Source: Gnetum montanum (taxonomy: Eukaryota > Streptophyta > Gnetopsida > Gnetales > Gnetaceae). From it: a DNA stretch of 64,000 bases. The stretch covers positions 204,068-268,067 of the forward strand of contig MNCI01022649.1 in NCBI GenBank assembly GCA_015680685.1. The letters are read 5' to 3'. This document shows, in pieces, positions 1-12,639 of this stretch. Position 1 is the first letter of the stretch, and each line of letters starts with the position of its first letter. Position numbers and translations under genes: made by a program. Under the pieces are notes generated by a model. That model was not told the origin of the DNA and did not search any database. It saw nothing but the letters and a program-made list of their open reading frames with translations.

Positions 1-570
1 TTTTTTTATTACATAATGCTTTTTTTTACTTTTTAGGGATATGGATTTTTAGACAAATGATGAGCTTAAAAAATCAACGATGTGGACCTTCCTCATCACA
101 TCTTCATGTTAGTTTTATCATGGAATGCTTGCAGCCTTTCTAATAGGTCCCAAGAAAAGATTATTAGGGAGTATCTTTTAAACTAGTGCTTATCTCCAAT
201 TTCGTTTTCCTATAAGAAATTAAGATATTAGCACATGATTTTCATTTTTTTGGTAAATAAACTTTACAAAACTTCATTATTTTTTCTATTACTCATGAAG
301 TTAATAAAGGAGGTATTATTATTCTTATTAATAAAAATTAAACTATAAAAGTATTAAATTCTAGTTTTGATAACCCTAGAAGAGTTTTTTGGATTACTTA
401 TCATAGTGACAATGAATACTTTATACTCTATAATATTTATGCTCCTAATGATTTAAAAGCTTAATCAAATATTTAGAAATATCTTCTATCTTTGCCTAAA
501 GTTCCTTAGATTATTGGAGGTGATTTCAATATGCTAGAAATTCATTTAGATAAACTTGGTGGTTTTAGTG
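1..570 (+). pseudogene. LINE endonuclease fragment (left piece of a split LINE)
   Basis: From about 295 the plus strand reads as the C-terminal half of an apurinic-type LINE endonuclease: a GGIIILI segment, then RRVFWITYHSDNEYF, NIYAPND and finally IIGGDFNM before DKLGGFS. The GGDFN motif and the following D..GG are typical of plant L1-type LINEs. Stops and A/T-rich decay show that it is dead. The frame stops at the edge of the giant gypsy element near 570 and resumes at 40,002 as ..FSGLPPNMSSREKK, so both pieces belong to one LINE. The 5' end lies outside the window. Confidence 0.75.
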
Positions 571-1952
571 CTTGGAAAATTAAATCACTAGAAAACCAAA
601 AATATTAGGTAATAAAAACCTAATCTTGAATCCTAAGGGCCTCTAAAAACAGAATCCAAGGTACCCTAGAATGTCTCGTTAATCATCCAGGGACTTACAA
701 AGTGTAAACGAGAATGAAAATAGGAATGGAATTGCAGATCTAAACAAAAGTGAATTAACATAAAATTACACTTAAAATAAATCTACACTACAAATGAACT
801 GAAAACTTTATTGAATGAAATTATAAATTTCAAAGATTATAGATGGTATGCTCAAAGCATAAGAAGCTAGCTTGAATGGAGCTCAAAGCCTGTTATAGTT
901 GACAAGTTGTGTTCTACAGTCGATCTCCATGGTCCAAGTTCTTCCCAACCCCAATAGTTTACAACTCCTTGATGATTTTCATTTAGGTTTACAACTTTGA
1001 TCATAGGTGATGTTAACAGTGGTGTGCATGCTTATTCCAATGGTACTATGCTAAAGGTCTTTAGTGCTCAAAATAGATGTTAAATGGGATGCAAAAGTGG
1101 TCAAGTTTGTAAAACAAGGCTATGGGTTACACAAATGCTTGTTTGAGATTACTCAAAATTGCTACAATGTGGAACATGAATATGCTATTCAAGCTTGAGT
1201 TTTATAGGTTTTAGGTTGTTGATTCCATGTTGTGAATTTCTGCCATGATTGTTGACAAATTGACATTGGTTTTAGGTGTAATAGCTATGACTCTAATGTA
1301 GTTGACCATTCTTGGAAAATTTGGTGCATCAAGGACATTAAAAGCCATCCACATACTAAAAATAGTAAATGGACTTTTGTGACTATGTTGGCCTTGGAGG
1401 ACTACGCTGACACTTGTTAGACTCTGTTGAAAATCATGGTGACTATGCTAGCCAAACTACAACTATTAGAAATCCATGATGACTACATTGGTCATGTTGC
1501 CACGACCAAAAAATGTCATGAATATGCTAGCCAGTATTGGGAAAATGGAAAATCCAACAACACCAACATTGGTCTTACAGCTATGCTAGGTTCTACTAGT
1601 GATGTGACTACATTAGGCTTTGCTAGGAAATGAAAACCCAACACCATCTACGTTGGGGATAGATGGTTTTAGCGTAGTTTAGGTTATACCACTACAAAAA
1701 CTTATGAAAATGCCAAATTTGGAAATCCCCAAGGCATTTTTAGCCTTTCCAAGCCCATATATAAACATAATAGCACTTTTTTCCACTTGGAAAGTGAGGT
1801 AGTAGCAACTTATGAGGCATTTTTCAGCTCCAACAAGTTGAAGTATGCAAGATTGTAGCTCATGGGCCACAAACCCTACATTTACAATGAATTATTACCT
1901 CAATTTGGGTGGTGAAGGTTACAAGTTGCAATATGCATTTTTCTAGGTGATG
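571..1952 (-). repeat. 3' LTR of the giant gypsy element (left copy)
   Basis: This 1382-bp block aligns along its length with 38614-39993, for example at the shared phrases around 'ggacttacaaagtgtaaac' and 'caatctccatggtc' (cgatctccatggtc here). Within 1380-1640 it holds degenerate repeats of about 60 bp built on 'catggtgactatgctagcca'-like text. The same CTAGC-centred motif recurs in the internal 195-bp array at 19.3-21.6 kb. The element is transcribed leftwards, so this is its downstream LTR. Short plus-strand ORFs here are repeat-derived and not genes. Confidence 0.8.
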
Positions 1953-2600
1953 TCTCATTGGTTCCTCTTTGTTGATATTTGGAGGATTAACTTGAGAGAT
2001 AACAACAGAGAATATAAAACACCACTACGTGTCCATCACCAACATTTCCTCTCTGCACTTGATCCTATAGTGTTGAACCATGCCAAAGAGTTGCTAGTTA
2101 CATTTGGTCATCAGGAAATGATCATGAAAGTTAAAAATGAGTTCAAATGTTGACATCATGGCTATAGTTATGGCATTGACATGTTACATTTTCAATTGAG
2201 GCTTCACGCTTCATGATTTAAGTGTTGGCTACTTGATAATGTTTTTCAAGGACCAACACCTTGCCCCAAGATTTCTCAGGTTGTTAGGCTCCTCCCTTTA
2301 CATGTTTGAAGCCATTGGTTTATCTTTAGATCTTCATTGGTCATTTGGCTTCTTGGAAATTTGCTCTCCATTTTCATTGCCAAAGCCAAATTTGATTTGG
2401 TTTTTCTATCAAATGAGATGTGTTACATTCAATGGACTTGATGGTTTTCCCATTGAATGAGATGTGTTACATTCAACAAACTTGTAGGTGGAGCATGATG
2501 AAGAAGATGTCAAATGATCATAATGCATGAGTGTCAAACATAGGTCAACATTGTTGCTTACGACATGGAAGGTTATAATTAGGCTACAAGGTTAGGATTA
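1953..2600. other. Untranslated 3' region of the giant gypsy element
   Basis: This stretch lies between the integrase remnant and the 3' LTR. I see no conserved domain; the plus-strand ORFs at 1947-2153 and 2233-2460 have no recognisable product. No clear polypurine tract can be assigned because the LTR border is soft. Confidence 0.4.
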
Positions 2601-3450
2601 AGGGAATGGTAATAGAAGAGAACATCCATGTCTGCTAATCTAAAGGCTTCATTTCCATAGATCTTGATGATCAAGAAGGACCCTTCCTGATTGGCTGTGA
2701 ATTTGTCTGCATGCTCATAGATGGCCCTGAGGACTAGGTCTCCCTTCTTGATCTTCCATATGTTTAGGTTATGACGATTTTGTTATTTTTGCCTCTCTTG
2801 GTATCACTCAATGTGAGCAATCATTCACACTCATTGCTTCTCCACCAAGTCCAAGTCCATGTTACATAGCTTCTTTTTCTATTCATTGTTGATGAAGTTT
2901 GATTAGACTTCTTGGAGCAACAAGACCTACAATTCAAAAGGTAAAATAGCTTCAGAATCATAAACTAGGCTATACAGAGTTATACGAATTGTGGTTCAAT
3001 TGGTTGTTTGATAAGTCCAAAGTTCCTAGACAAGCTACTCATGCCATTTATGTCTGCTATTATTCAACATCCTTTTAAGAAACTTAATGATAGCCTTGTT
3101 GGCAGCTTCAGTTTATCCTTTGTCTTGAGGGTAGTATGGTCATGAAAATAAATGTTTAGGTCATGATAAAAGTTTTTCATTTCTTGGATACTAAACTGTG
3201 GTTCATTATCTATGACTATGGTCATAGGAATGCAAAAATAGGCTACTATGTTGTCTAGTATAAATCTACAAATTTGTTGAGACACCATCTTCCTTAGAGA
3301 AATAGCTTTAATCCACTTTGTAAAGTATTCAGTTGCAGTGATGATGAAACTATGCCCTATGGAAGACTTAGGTGTGATAGGTCCAATGATATCTAGCCCC
3401 CATTATTGGAATGACTAGGTTATCTAAGTAGTATGTAACTCAGTTAGTGA
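2600..3450 (-). pseudogene. Ty3/gypsy integrase core and C-terminus (pseudogene)
   Basis: Read from 3450 downwards, the minus strand gives LDIIGPITPKSSIGHSFI, then TKWIKAISLRKMVSQQICRF, then IVIDNEPQF, then TEAANKAIIKFLKRM after a frame slip. These are the first D, second D and the E-containing block of the retroviral integrase catalytic core. Further on, TTNRTTIRITLYSLVYDSEA and KKGDLVLR match the region leading to the C-terminal GPY-type domain. Stops and frameshifts are frequent. E1 interrupts the sequence just upstream; the zinc-binding part continues at 10188-10312 and 16239 onwards. Confidence 0.85.
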
Positions 3451-3455
3451 CACAT

Positions 3456-4461
3456 TGATGAGTGGTAGAGGTACCCCTACACTCAACCATACGAAACGAG
3501 CCTAGCATGCGTGATCTAGTCGAACTCCACAGACGGACTAGTTGTGGCACCTAGACAGTTATCCTTAGGTCGTAGTTCGTTGTCTTCCCACCTGGACTAG
3601 TATTTATCATTTGTCACGTATGGTTTAGTCTAGAGTGAGGTGTATGATGTTTTCTAATTCTAATGCTACCCCTGATGGTAGTGGAAAATAATATTAACTA
3701 AGCTAAGCTAGGAGGGAAAGGGTAAGAGAATCTAATCTAGCCTAAGTGTGACGAGCAACCGATTCCTTGATCAACCGTACACATCTTGGACCTCATGCAT
3801 GACTACCACTGGGATATACCAAGTGTAGATCCTAGGTATGCCACTGGGATTACCAAGTGCAAATCCCAAATACGCCACTGGGTTACCAAGTGTAGATCCT
3901 AGCTACACCACTGGGATACCAAGCAGTCACACTTAAATGCTCGTAATCAAGTCGTACTCGTTCCGCATTCTAGGATTTTAAGGGTGAGAGAGAGAAAATA
4001 GTAAATAACATTAAAGAAATAAGCAGATAAATAAATAACAAAGTGAATTTTGCAATGATGAAGTAATCTTGATCTTTATTGCCGATCATGTGCATGTCCA
4101 AGTACGACACACTCGAATAAAGACACTGTACAACTACATTCACCAAACTGCGGGCAAACACGGGAAAATAATCTAACTCTGGAGGGATCAAACTGCCAGA
4201 GCTTCACTACTTCTAACTCCTAATTGCTAAAACTAGAAAAGATGCCTCTTATTTATAGACATTGAGGCAGGATGCAATATCGTAGGAAAGACGCGATATC
4301 ACGTATGCGATATCGCGGGGGATGAGATATCGCATACGCAATATCGCGGCTACGATATCACGGCCACTGCAATATCTCAGCTACTGATACAAGAGGGCTG
4401 ATATATCACGGCTGTGATATCATGGCTACGATATGACAACCAGCAAATTCATGACTCATCA
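3456..4461 (-). repeat. E1 3' LTR (left copy, 1006 bp)
   Basis: It starts tgatgagtgg and ends gactcatca. In minus orientation the TATA-like CTATAAATAA lies at 4249-4258 and an AATAAA signal at 4075-4080, so U3 is about 200 bp and R about 170 bp. It contains a short tandem of 'ccactggg.taccaag' units (3808-3925). Confidence 0.9.
4268..4438. repeat. GATATC palindrome array in E1 U3 (left LTR)
   Basis: At least five GATATC palindromes, usually as gcGATATCgc or variants, plus several decayed 'caatatc' copies, are spaced 12-30 bp apart between the TATA box and the LTR end. Confidence 0.8.
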
Positions 4462-7181
4462 TACCCCCAAGACTAAATGAAAACTCATCCTCGAGTTACA
4501 GAGAGAACAAGCTCCATTGATTACACAGTGGATAGGTATGGGATTATTGATTGACTAGAATGGATTCATGCCGCAGTGTGGAGTGAGACACAACACAAAA
4601 GAAAATATTATGAATACAAAATGATGGAACTCATGTAGTTCCTTGTGGCGGTGGCTCCTCCATAGGTGTCTTTCCCTTTTCTTGCACTCCAGGCTTTGAA
4701 GCTTAATGGCGTTGAAGTACAGCCTAGAGTTTCTCCTCTTGTAAGGCCTTGAGTGCCTTGGCATGCATGTAAGTTTGCACTTGTGTCATAGAGGCATCCC
4801 AGTTAGCCTTCTCTTTTTCTTTTACCACCCCTTTTATTCTCTTTCAACAGCTTATTAAGTTGCTCGGTTCTGAACAACCTTTGGCCCTGTATTTGGAAGG
4901 TTTAATACTTCCAAAATGGCTTGAATAGAGAAATCAATAGTCATGCCACAACTGTTAACCATGGTTCCTTCTTCTTTATTGTGATAAAATTGGTACATTT
5001 CCCCTAAGTACCAGGCCCCGCTTTCAGAAAGGGTATCTCCTACTTCTGTCTACCCAGACAGTACGGTAGGAGGATCTTCTTGATGAATGTTGAATGATTG
5101 TTCCTCCTGTTCTACATGTTGTCTGGTAGGATCTTGTCTTCCACCTCTCTGAAATCATTCAATCACACCTTGAGCAGGACCTTCCTATTGTCCACATTTT
5201 AGGGCCATCTGCAATCACATGGGACCAATTATTAGTAAGGTTGTTACCAAAGTTAGGTTATACCTTACTGCTTGCCTTAATGGATTTACTTTATTTCCAT
5301 GTGATGTTAATTATTGGAATAACATGTCCTCGAAATATTATAATGTTGAGTCCTCTTTGCTTAGGTGGTTTCCAAATTTAAGTTTCTGGTATAGCTAAGG
5401 GGATAAAATTATTTTTGACACATTCTATTCTTAATTTTAGAACTAATTACCCTTAAAGATGTCCTTCGGGCGATGATGAATTTCAAAAACTTTATGCACT
5501 ATTCGGCATGTGCCCCCTCCCCCACAACTAAGTTAATACTCTTGGGTCAAGTAGGTTCAAACGAAATGAAAATCGGAGTACTAGCGAGCGAGTTATGGAT
5601 ATGGAAGCAAGGGATGCACAATCGCAAGTCGTAGAGAGAAATTTGAACTTCCCCTGCATGAACAGTTGCAAATAATGTTGATTAGCACAGGGAGGGTCAT
5701 GTATATATGTTTTTATTGAAGTTAGGGCACTTAGGGAATGTACCGAATTTTTAATATTTCTTTGAAATTAAACAATATAAACTAAGGACATCTGAATGAT
5801 TGTTAAAGGGTTCTATTATAATTCAACTAGTTCTGAAGGCATGAAAATTTTGATGGTGTGGAATTTATCAATAAGGACCTCAGATGGTAGAGAAAAAGGC
5901 TATTTGATGTTAATAAGGAAAATAAAATTATGAAAAATTAGGCTAAGGGTAAGAAATTGTGTGTTCTAGCTAGAGAATTAATGAAGATTACAACAAAATT
6001 ATACAAGTGGGTCCTCCCCAAAGCAGGTTTTAACCTATTATGCCCTTGTGTAATCACAATTAAAGTATTCGTGGGCACTAGAAGGGTTAATTGTAATCTA
6101 CACTAACTCCACAAAACACACACATGTAAATATCACCAGAATGAGATGAAAATTTTATGTTATATGGGTCACGAGCTACAATTACACGAACAATGAGATG
6201 AGACGAGGTATAGAAAGGGATCATAGAGATTGGAACATGAGGTATCTAACCCAGGGCATAATGAATCCTGCGTGTAAAACATGATTAAGGTGTCATTAAC
6301 CCATCGTTCCAAGATCAGGACCAAGTCCATCCATCTAAACAGTGACATCACATTGTTTCATCCCATGATGAACAACTATGAGAGTACCATAACAACAAGG
6401 CGTACGATCACTTGGTGTTTAGTACAAGGGAGGAGTGATTTTCTATTTTATGGCACTTTGTTTTTTTCTTTTTCTTTTCACTTGACTGAATCTAGAGAAG
6501 TCGCCAACCTTCAGGCATGGGTGCATGTCTTTCTAGTGGGACCCCCTAGAACAGTGTTTGATTTTTGAGTGCCCTTTTTTATTACTCTTACTTCCATTTT
6601 TCATTAGATCTACAAGGATCTTAGTACAACCATATTGCATGATAACTCCCACAGATGTCACCAAAGAGAATCCACAAGTCCCCTTGATGTCACACCCTAA
6701 TCATTCCCTCTTGGTCCATCCTTCTTCATTCTGGGTACAATGAACACAAAATTAATTTTAAGTTTTAGAAATTTCAAGAATATCACTGTACCCTTGAACA
6801 GAACCTCCTTATTTATACAGTGGATGAGTGGATGTAGTGGGCTCACTGTTTCAAATAATTGATCACTCATGACTTAATAACATAAAACACACCTCAACCA
6901 ACAATCCACATGAGTGTTTTATTCGTAGATGAGATTACTTACAAAAACGTGAAAATACAAACACACAAAAAGATAAAACACAAAAAGTTGAAAAAAAATG
7001 AAAAAATGAAAAACAAAAAGTTGTAAAATTAAAGAAAATGAAAAATATTTATTAATCCTGCTTGCTATCGAAATGGGGAATATCCCACATAACTAAACAG
7101 CTGAGTATGGCAAGGATTAATAAATGGGAAATAAGGATCCTTGCATATTGGAAGTATTGAAACCAGTCTATACTTATCCTC
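4462..7181. other. E1 internal region without coding capacity
   Basis: It follows gag on the minus strand and runs to the 3' LTR. A G-rich minus-strand tract ending GGGGGTA abuts the LTR and may be the polypurine tract. A block 'gtgggtcctccccaaag' (6007-6023) recurs in E2 and E3. I find no protease, RT, integrase or envelope-like domain, and the short ORFs on either strand have no family resemblance. Confidence 0.6.
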
Positions 7182-9056
7182 TCAGGGTTCACACACTTGA
7201 TTATAATAAGCATAGTAGGGCACTGTATACGATGTATTTCCTGGATAACAAGTTGACCCACTATGATGTTTGTGACCATTAGATGGTATGCAAGGATTGG
7301 GCTGATGCCTCCCATGGTTGTGTTCATTGGGTTGTGTGGTTGTTGGAGTGTAAGTTAATGGCCCTAATGAAGTTACATGAGGTGCTGGGTTCGAAGGTAA
7401 GGGTGCACCATAGTGTGGGACTTGTGCTAGGTTGGAAGATGCAGTGGCCTCAAAGTTATGTTGTCCCTTCCTATGGCCGTGTTTAAAGAAAGGACGCTTT
7501 TGATGTTGAGGAGGCTTCTCACTACTGTTAGTAGCAATAGCACAAGTGTTGTTCATGGGTTGTTGTTGTGGCATAAACACCTTCGGAACAGTTGGTGGCA
7601 TTCTGGAATGAGGGAAAGGATGAGAATGTGGAAAGTTAGGAGGAATATAAGGTGCACAAGGTGGTGGTTGCGTTGGAGGTATGGGTTGATAGTATTGTGG
7701 AGAATGGTATTGTGATGAGATAGAGTATGGTGGCCCAAATAGAGAAACAGGATGTTGGACGTGATAAGCATTTGGATTCAAAAAATGTGAAGGGTGCCTC
7801 CAATCTAAGGGTGGATTCCCCCACGACTGGGATTGTTGCCATTGTGGTCGAACATAATATCTCTGTACGAACTCTAGATGTAATGTATTTTCCCAATGCT
7901 CATGTAGATATAACAATATTGGGCATTGGCCCTTGGGGTGATCGTATAGGCATATATTGCATTCATATGTATGATTAGCAGTTGAGCACTTATTCCCTTT
8001 ATTCTTTTTTTCCAAATGTTTACTATTTCGTCCTGTTTCTTGGGCAGTCAAAACTCTATCTCCAATGGTAATGATAAATTCTCCACTCTTTTGATACATC
8101 CATTCCAACATCTTATTGATCTTTGCCTCAGCTTCTTCTAACGATTCTTATATTGGCAAAGATGATGTTTCCACCTTGAGATTTTTTGATTTCTCCTTTT
8201 TATGATCATGGACCTTTGTTAAGTTGAAATTTTGGTCCCATTGATTTTTTTCAACACTCTCCCATCTAGCTATTTCTCCTTATTCTTTTTCTATCTGCTT
8301 AATAAGCTCTTGGATTTGATGGATTCGTAGGTTGTATAGTTGACCTCGGGCATATGTTCCTAAGGTCTCTCTTGTTTCATTATGTAGCCCATCAATAATA
8401 TGATACATTAGCCTTTCCTCGGAAAACCCATGGCCTGGATAGTTGTTTAATAGTGCATAATATCTTTCTAAGGCCATGTCCAAGGGTTCATGTTGTTCTT
8501 GTTTTCATCCTTGGATTTTTTTCCTCAAGGCTGATACTCTTGTGTAGGTTTGATATTTTTCACTAAAGACTTCTACCATTGTTGACCAGCGTTGTATCGA
8601 ATTTGGTTTTAATGACCTATACCATACTTTTGCTTGGTCAACGAGTGTTATAGGGAAGGGCTTAAGTTTTTGCCATTTGTTATCAATGTTATTCCATGTG
8701 CAAGCATCGTAGAAGGCTTGTAAATGTTGATGCGAATCTAAGTCATAGCCTCTTGAAAATGTAGGAAAGTTGTTTAAATCAAGCCTAGGTAGTCGGCTCT
8801 CTTTACGATGCCTATGTGAGATTCGAACGACCTCTTGTATTTGCATTAGGCTTGTAGTGGCCAGTGGGGGTTCATCATCATCTGGTAAGTTATGTTTTCG
8901 TGTGTTGCAATGATGTTGTTTTCGTTCATTCTTATAAGAAACCCCCACCTCAGATTGCATACTCCAATCTTCATCGTCATATGGTTCGTTGGTTCTCCAA
9001 TGAACTTCCTCACTAAGTGTGGCATTATTATTATCTTGTAGAAGAGGCATGGTCAT
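7182..9056 (-). pseudogene. E1 gag polyprotein (broken)
   Basis: A gag of about 620 residues starts at the ATG at 9054-9056 (or the second Met, two codons on, which aligns with E2). The middle segment, with AKVWYRSLKP, SIQRWSTMVEVFSEKY and then MALERYYALLNNYPGHGF, matches the retrotransposon gag (capsid-like) domain. A zinc knuckle CNICLYDHPKGQC follows (spacing CX2CX3HX4C), then a long Pro/Gln/His/Tyr-rich tail ending YYNQVCEP. In-frame stops at 8505-8507 (where E2 has Trp) and 8280-8282 break it. Gag would package the element RNA in virus-like particles, with polymerase functions supplied by another element. Confidence 0.85.
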
Positions 9057-9184
9057 GAGATTGTGAAACTATGTGTGAATTCGTATGTGACTTTTTATAA
9101 TTATTTCTTCTTTTTAAGAGATATATCGTTAAGTCCTTATACAACAACCTTGTATGATATAGCTAATCTAGATAACTAGCATCA

Positions 9185-9202
9185 TCCCCGGCAACAGCGC
9201 CA
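9185..9202 (-). promoter_or_regulatory. E1 primer-binding site, tRNA-Asp
   Basis: The plus strand reads tccccggcaacagcgcca one base before the right LTR. This equals the 3' end of plant tRNA-Asp including CCA, with one mismatch (A for G). The minus strand therefore carries the complementary primer site. Athila-type gypsy elements are known to use tRNA-Asp. Confidence 0.85.
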
Positions 9203-9995
9203 ATGATGAGTGGTAGAGGTACCCCTACACTCAACCATATGAAACGAGCGTAGCACATGCGATCCAGTCGAACTCCACAGATGGACTAGTTGTGGCACCT
9301 AGATAGTTATCCTTAGGTCGCAGTTTGTTGTCTTCCCACCTAGACTAGTATTTATCATTTCTCACGTATGGTTTAGTCCAAAGTGAGGTGTATGATGTGT
9401 TCTAATTCTAATGCTACTCCTGATGGTAGTGGAAAATAATGCTAACTAAGCTAAGCTAGGAGGGAAAGGGTAAGAGAATCTAATCTAGCCTAAGTGTGAT
9501 GAGCAACCGATTCCTTGATCAACCATACACATCTTGGACCTCATGCACGACTACCACTGGGATATACCAAGCGTAGATCCTAGGTATGCCACTAGGATTA
9601 CCAAGCATAGATCCCAAATATGCCACTGGGTTACCAAGCATAGATCCTAGCTACACCACTGGGATACCAAGCAATCGCACTTAAATGCTCGTAATCAAGT
9701 CGTACTCATTCCATGTTCTAGGATTTTAAGGGTGAGAGAGAAAAAAAGTAAATAAAATTAAAGAAATAAGCAGATAAATAAATAACAAAGTGAATATTGC
9801 AATGATGAAGTAATCTCGATCTTTATTGCCGATCATGTGCGTGTCTAAGTACGGCACACTCGAATAAAGACACCGTACAACTACATTCACCACACTGCGG
9901 GTAGACATGGGAAAATAATCTAAATCTAGAGGGATCAAACTGCCAGAGTTTCGCTAATTCTAACTCCTAATTGCTAAAAGTGGGAAAGCCACCTC

Positions 9996-10005
9996 TTATT
10001 TATAG
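9996..10005 (-). promoter_or_regulatory. E1 5' LTR TATA box
   Basis: The minus strand reads CTATAAATAA. The same site is found at 4249-4258, in E2 at 32337-32346 and in E3 at 49673-49682, always about 170 bp before the AATAAA signal. Confidence 0.7.
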
Positions 10006-10017
10006 ACATTAAGGTAG

Positions 10018-10165
10018 GATGCGATATCTCATACACGATATCGCAGGGAGTGGGGGATGAGATATCATGTATGCGATATCGCGGTTGCGATATCACGGCC
10101 GCTGCGATATCTCAGCTACTGATACAATAGGGCTGATATATCACGGTTGTGATATCATAGCCAAC
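10018..10165. repeat. GATATC palindrome array in E1 U3 (right LTR)
   Basis: Seven GATATC sites occur in about 150 bp directly upstream of the TATA box (in minus-strand terms), several extended to gcGATATCgc. Confidence 0.85.
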
Positions 10166-10187
10166 AAATTCATGACTCATCACACAT

Positions 10188-10312
10188 GTACTAGGTTGCG
10201 ATGTCATTGATAAATGTCATAGGTTTTGACCTTCTATAGGCAATCTTTATCATAAAGGGCTAGTGATAACCTAACTATCTAATCTTAGTATCCATGGCTC
10301 TAGGTCCTATAT
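10188..10312 (-). pseudogene. Integrase zinc-finger fragment of the giant gypsy element
   Basis: This short minus-strand piece lies between E1 and EC and reads MDTKIR*LGYH*PFMIK. It corresponds to the segment after the H2C2 histidines of gypsy integrases (KIRRLGYYWP). It joins the left integrase core after removal of E1 and the RNase H side after removal of EC. Confidence 0.7.
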
Positions 10313-10884
10313 TATCACATCCCCATTTCCAAATGATGTTGTTGCCTAACAAAGATGGTGCCATTTCATAACAAGTGTTATTGTTATCTTAATAAAGACC
10401 TAAAAGGGTAGTTTTAATTATGACCTGAAAGAGCATGTTATAATACTAGACATGTCTTCCAAGGTAACCTTTGGGGGTTTAACCTAAGGCATTTATACCT
10501 AAGCTTAGACGTCATGCCAAGCATGGAGCAGCATAGCTGGTATAGGAAAGTCATGAGAGCTAGGTGAAGTGGGACAAGAAGAGGACTGGCCATCCCTTCT
10601 AGCCAAGTTATAGGCCTAACCATGGTGGTAATGCTAGATTGCCTCTAAGGGATAGATGCTAAAGGAAGAAAACCACAAGGAACACTCTCAGAGCATGATC
10701 TAGATATGCTATTCCATATCAATAAAGCATTCTTTTCTTTCTCTTTCTACATCTTTCCTATTATTTCCTATATGCATAATGGGAAATCTTACATATATTC
10801 TACATTTAGTATATTGTCTTTGTACACATAATGTCTAATATATTGTATATTTGATATTTTCCATGCTAGGGACAGGATGTCACA
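10313..10884 (+). repeat. EC 5' LTR (572 bp)
   Basis: This is a direct repeat of 15658-16233, beginning tatcacatcc and ending ggatgtcaca. The ends are imperfect inverted repeats: canonical TG at the start has become TA in both copies. Confidence 0.88.
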
Positions 10885-10886
10885 AT

Positions 10887-10900
10887 TGGTATCAGAGCAA
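10887..10900 (+). promoter_or_regulatory. EC primer-binding site, initiator tRNA-Met
   Basis: The sequence tggtatcagagcaa lies two bases after the 5' LTR and is the standard plant LTR-element complement of tRNA-iMet. Confidence 0.9.
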
Positions 10901-12475
10901 ACCACAACTCAAAGGCTATTTAGAACCATGGGCTGACTACAAAATGAACCTGATGATGAACCTTGAAGCCACAACATAGGAAAAGCCATTGATTATTATA
11001 AAATGCACCATATGTCTATGATGTAAGTCAAAAGATGTCTTTCAATTTATTTAATGAACAATGGATTAGGCAGGTAGATCCCAGCAATCAAAAAACTTCT
11101 TTCATGGATATCATGAACTGATGAATATCTTATCACACCCTATCAAGATTCATCAATTACAAGATATGTTGGTAAGATAATGATACATCAATCTAGGTAA
11201 CTTTTACCCATCTTAATACTATAATTATTAATTCATTAGTATCATTATTAAATTTGTTTCAAGAAAGTTAGTAACTTTGACCTAAATTGATCTTCTTTTG
11301 TTGAAATTTACTATCCAAGTAATCTAGAAGATTTCAAGTTACCATATGTCAGCCTAGAAATGTTAGTTTAACAAAATAGGCTAGTTTGGTCCTTTTAATT
11401 CTTGAAAAATAAAATTCTTTGTTGAACCCTATGACTATATCCGATGCATAGTACTCGTCGAGATGATTCCAACAATACAAATTTTGTCTCCATGAGACTT
11501 ATAGTTTGAGAGATATTGATGTTTAAAATTCTCATTTGCCATGCACTAAATAATATTAAATTATTAAATTATTATTTAAAAAATGTCAAAAATTTATGAT
11601 TGAGAATCAACCCTAAATCACTATTTACCCATACCAAACCCATGCCTTGTCATTCACCAAACAACCATGTTAACTGATAAGGTAAGGTGGAATAAAATAA
11701 TAATTAAAAAAAAATTAAAAGTTAAAAAATTAAAATTTTTAAATGGGAGGTTGTGGGTTCAAATATCAACCCCACTCCCCTTGACTTTAAAAAAACCATT
11801 TTTCAAAATATAAATAAAATCAAAAAAAAAATTACTTAGCAACCTTGGCCCTAACCTTAGGGTTAGGGCTTGCAACTACTCTGTGCTTCCCTTGCCTATC
11901 GACAACAGTGATCCTAACCTAACTGATAGTAGTGGCCATGTCACCCACCATGCATTGTCCTACTTTGCCACTTGTTGCCTCACCACCACTGCTCCTACCA
12001 TGCTACCACCTGCCTTTACACACCACCATCCTCAACTGCCACACTAGTCACCAAAATGCATCACCAAAACCAAAACCCTTGCTTCTTAACCCTTCACCAC
12101 CACATATTGTTTTACTATCATGTCACTTCTATTACACTCTAGCCATTGCTCACTTCCAGTGCTAGAAACACATTATAGAAGCAAATAAAAACCACACTAT
12201 ACTTCTTCGTTTACTCCATTGAAATAGTGTCCAATCCTTCTTTCCCGACCCTAGCATAGAGAGCATAGGCCCTAGCGAGGGCCACGCTAGCCTTTTCATG
12301 GCCCATGTAGATCAACTCGTGGGCCACATTGGTTCCTGCATATGCCCTCATGTAGATCATGCAACGTAATACAAACACCACAACTGCTTACCTCACCTAG
12401 ATATGATGTTGTCACTACCTACCACAAAACCCTCAACTACCTTCAGCATTATCAATGATTGCCTTCCATGTCGTA

Positions 12476-12605
12476 GATCATCACCTCCCATTCCACAAAT
12501 CATCATCTCACATGCCATCAATCATTATCTTTCCTATTAGAGATCATCACCTCCCCTACTACTGATCATCACCTCCCATGCCACCAATCATCACCTCCCC
12601 CTCTA
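12476..12605 (+). repeat. Degenerate tandem repeat, 'atcatcacctccc' units
   Basis: About five units of 25-32 bp are built on atcatcacctcccatgccac. Confidence 0.65.
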
Positions 12606-12639
12606 CACTGAAAAAACTTTGGTACAACATGTGCTAAAA

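Larger units (their letters stand above)
3456..10182 (-). mobile_element. E1: gag-only LTR retrotransposon (tRNA-Asp primed)
   Basis: This is a complete 6727-bp element with LTRs 3456-4461 and 9204-10182 and a perfect 5-bp target duplication 'cacat' (3451-3455 and 10183-10187). Its termini form an 8-bp inverted repeat, TGATGAGT...ACTCATCA. The primer site next to the right LTR fixes transcription to the minus strand. Only a broken gag is encoded; no protease, RT or integrase is readable in the 2.7 kb after gag, so it is a large non-autonomous derivative. It is inserted in the integrase of the giant gypsy element, which reads through once E1 is removed. In the first 162 bp of the LTRs I count 13 differences, 11 of them transitions. 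Confidence 0.92.
9204..10182 (-). repeat. E1 5' LTR (right copy, 979 bp)
   Basis: This is a direct repeat of 3456-4461 with the same tgatgagtgg/actcatca ends, followed by the cacat duplication. It drives minus-strand transcription; AATAAA on the minus strand is at 9822-9827. Confidence 0.9.

Noticed and set aside
4462-7181. Envelope-like gene in E1 after gag, as in some Athila elements
   Set aside because: No signal peptide, membrane span or long frame can be followed on the minus strand.
7283-7978. Several plus-strand ORFs opposite E1 gag
   Set aside because: They are antisense shadows of the gag frame, created by its biased Pro/His/Gln composition.
9185-9202. tRNA-Asp gene fragment
   Set aside because: Only the last 18 bases including CCA match, they abut an LTR, and they recur at the same place in E2 and E3; this is a primer-binding site.
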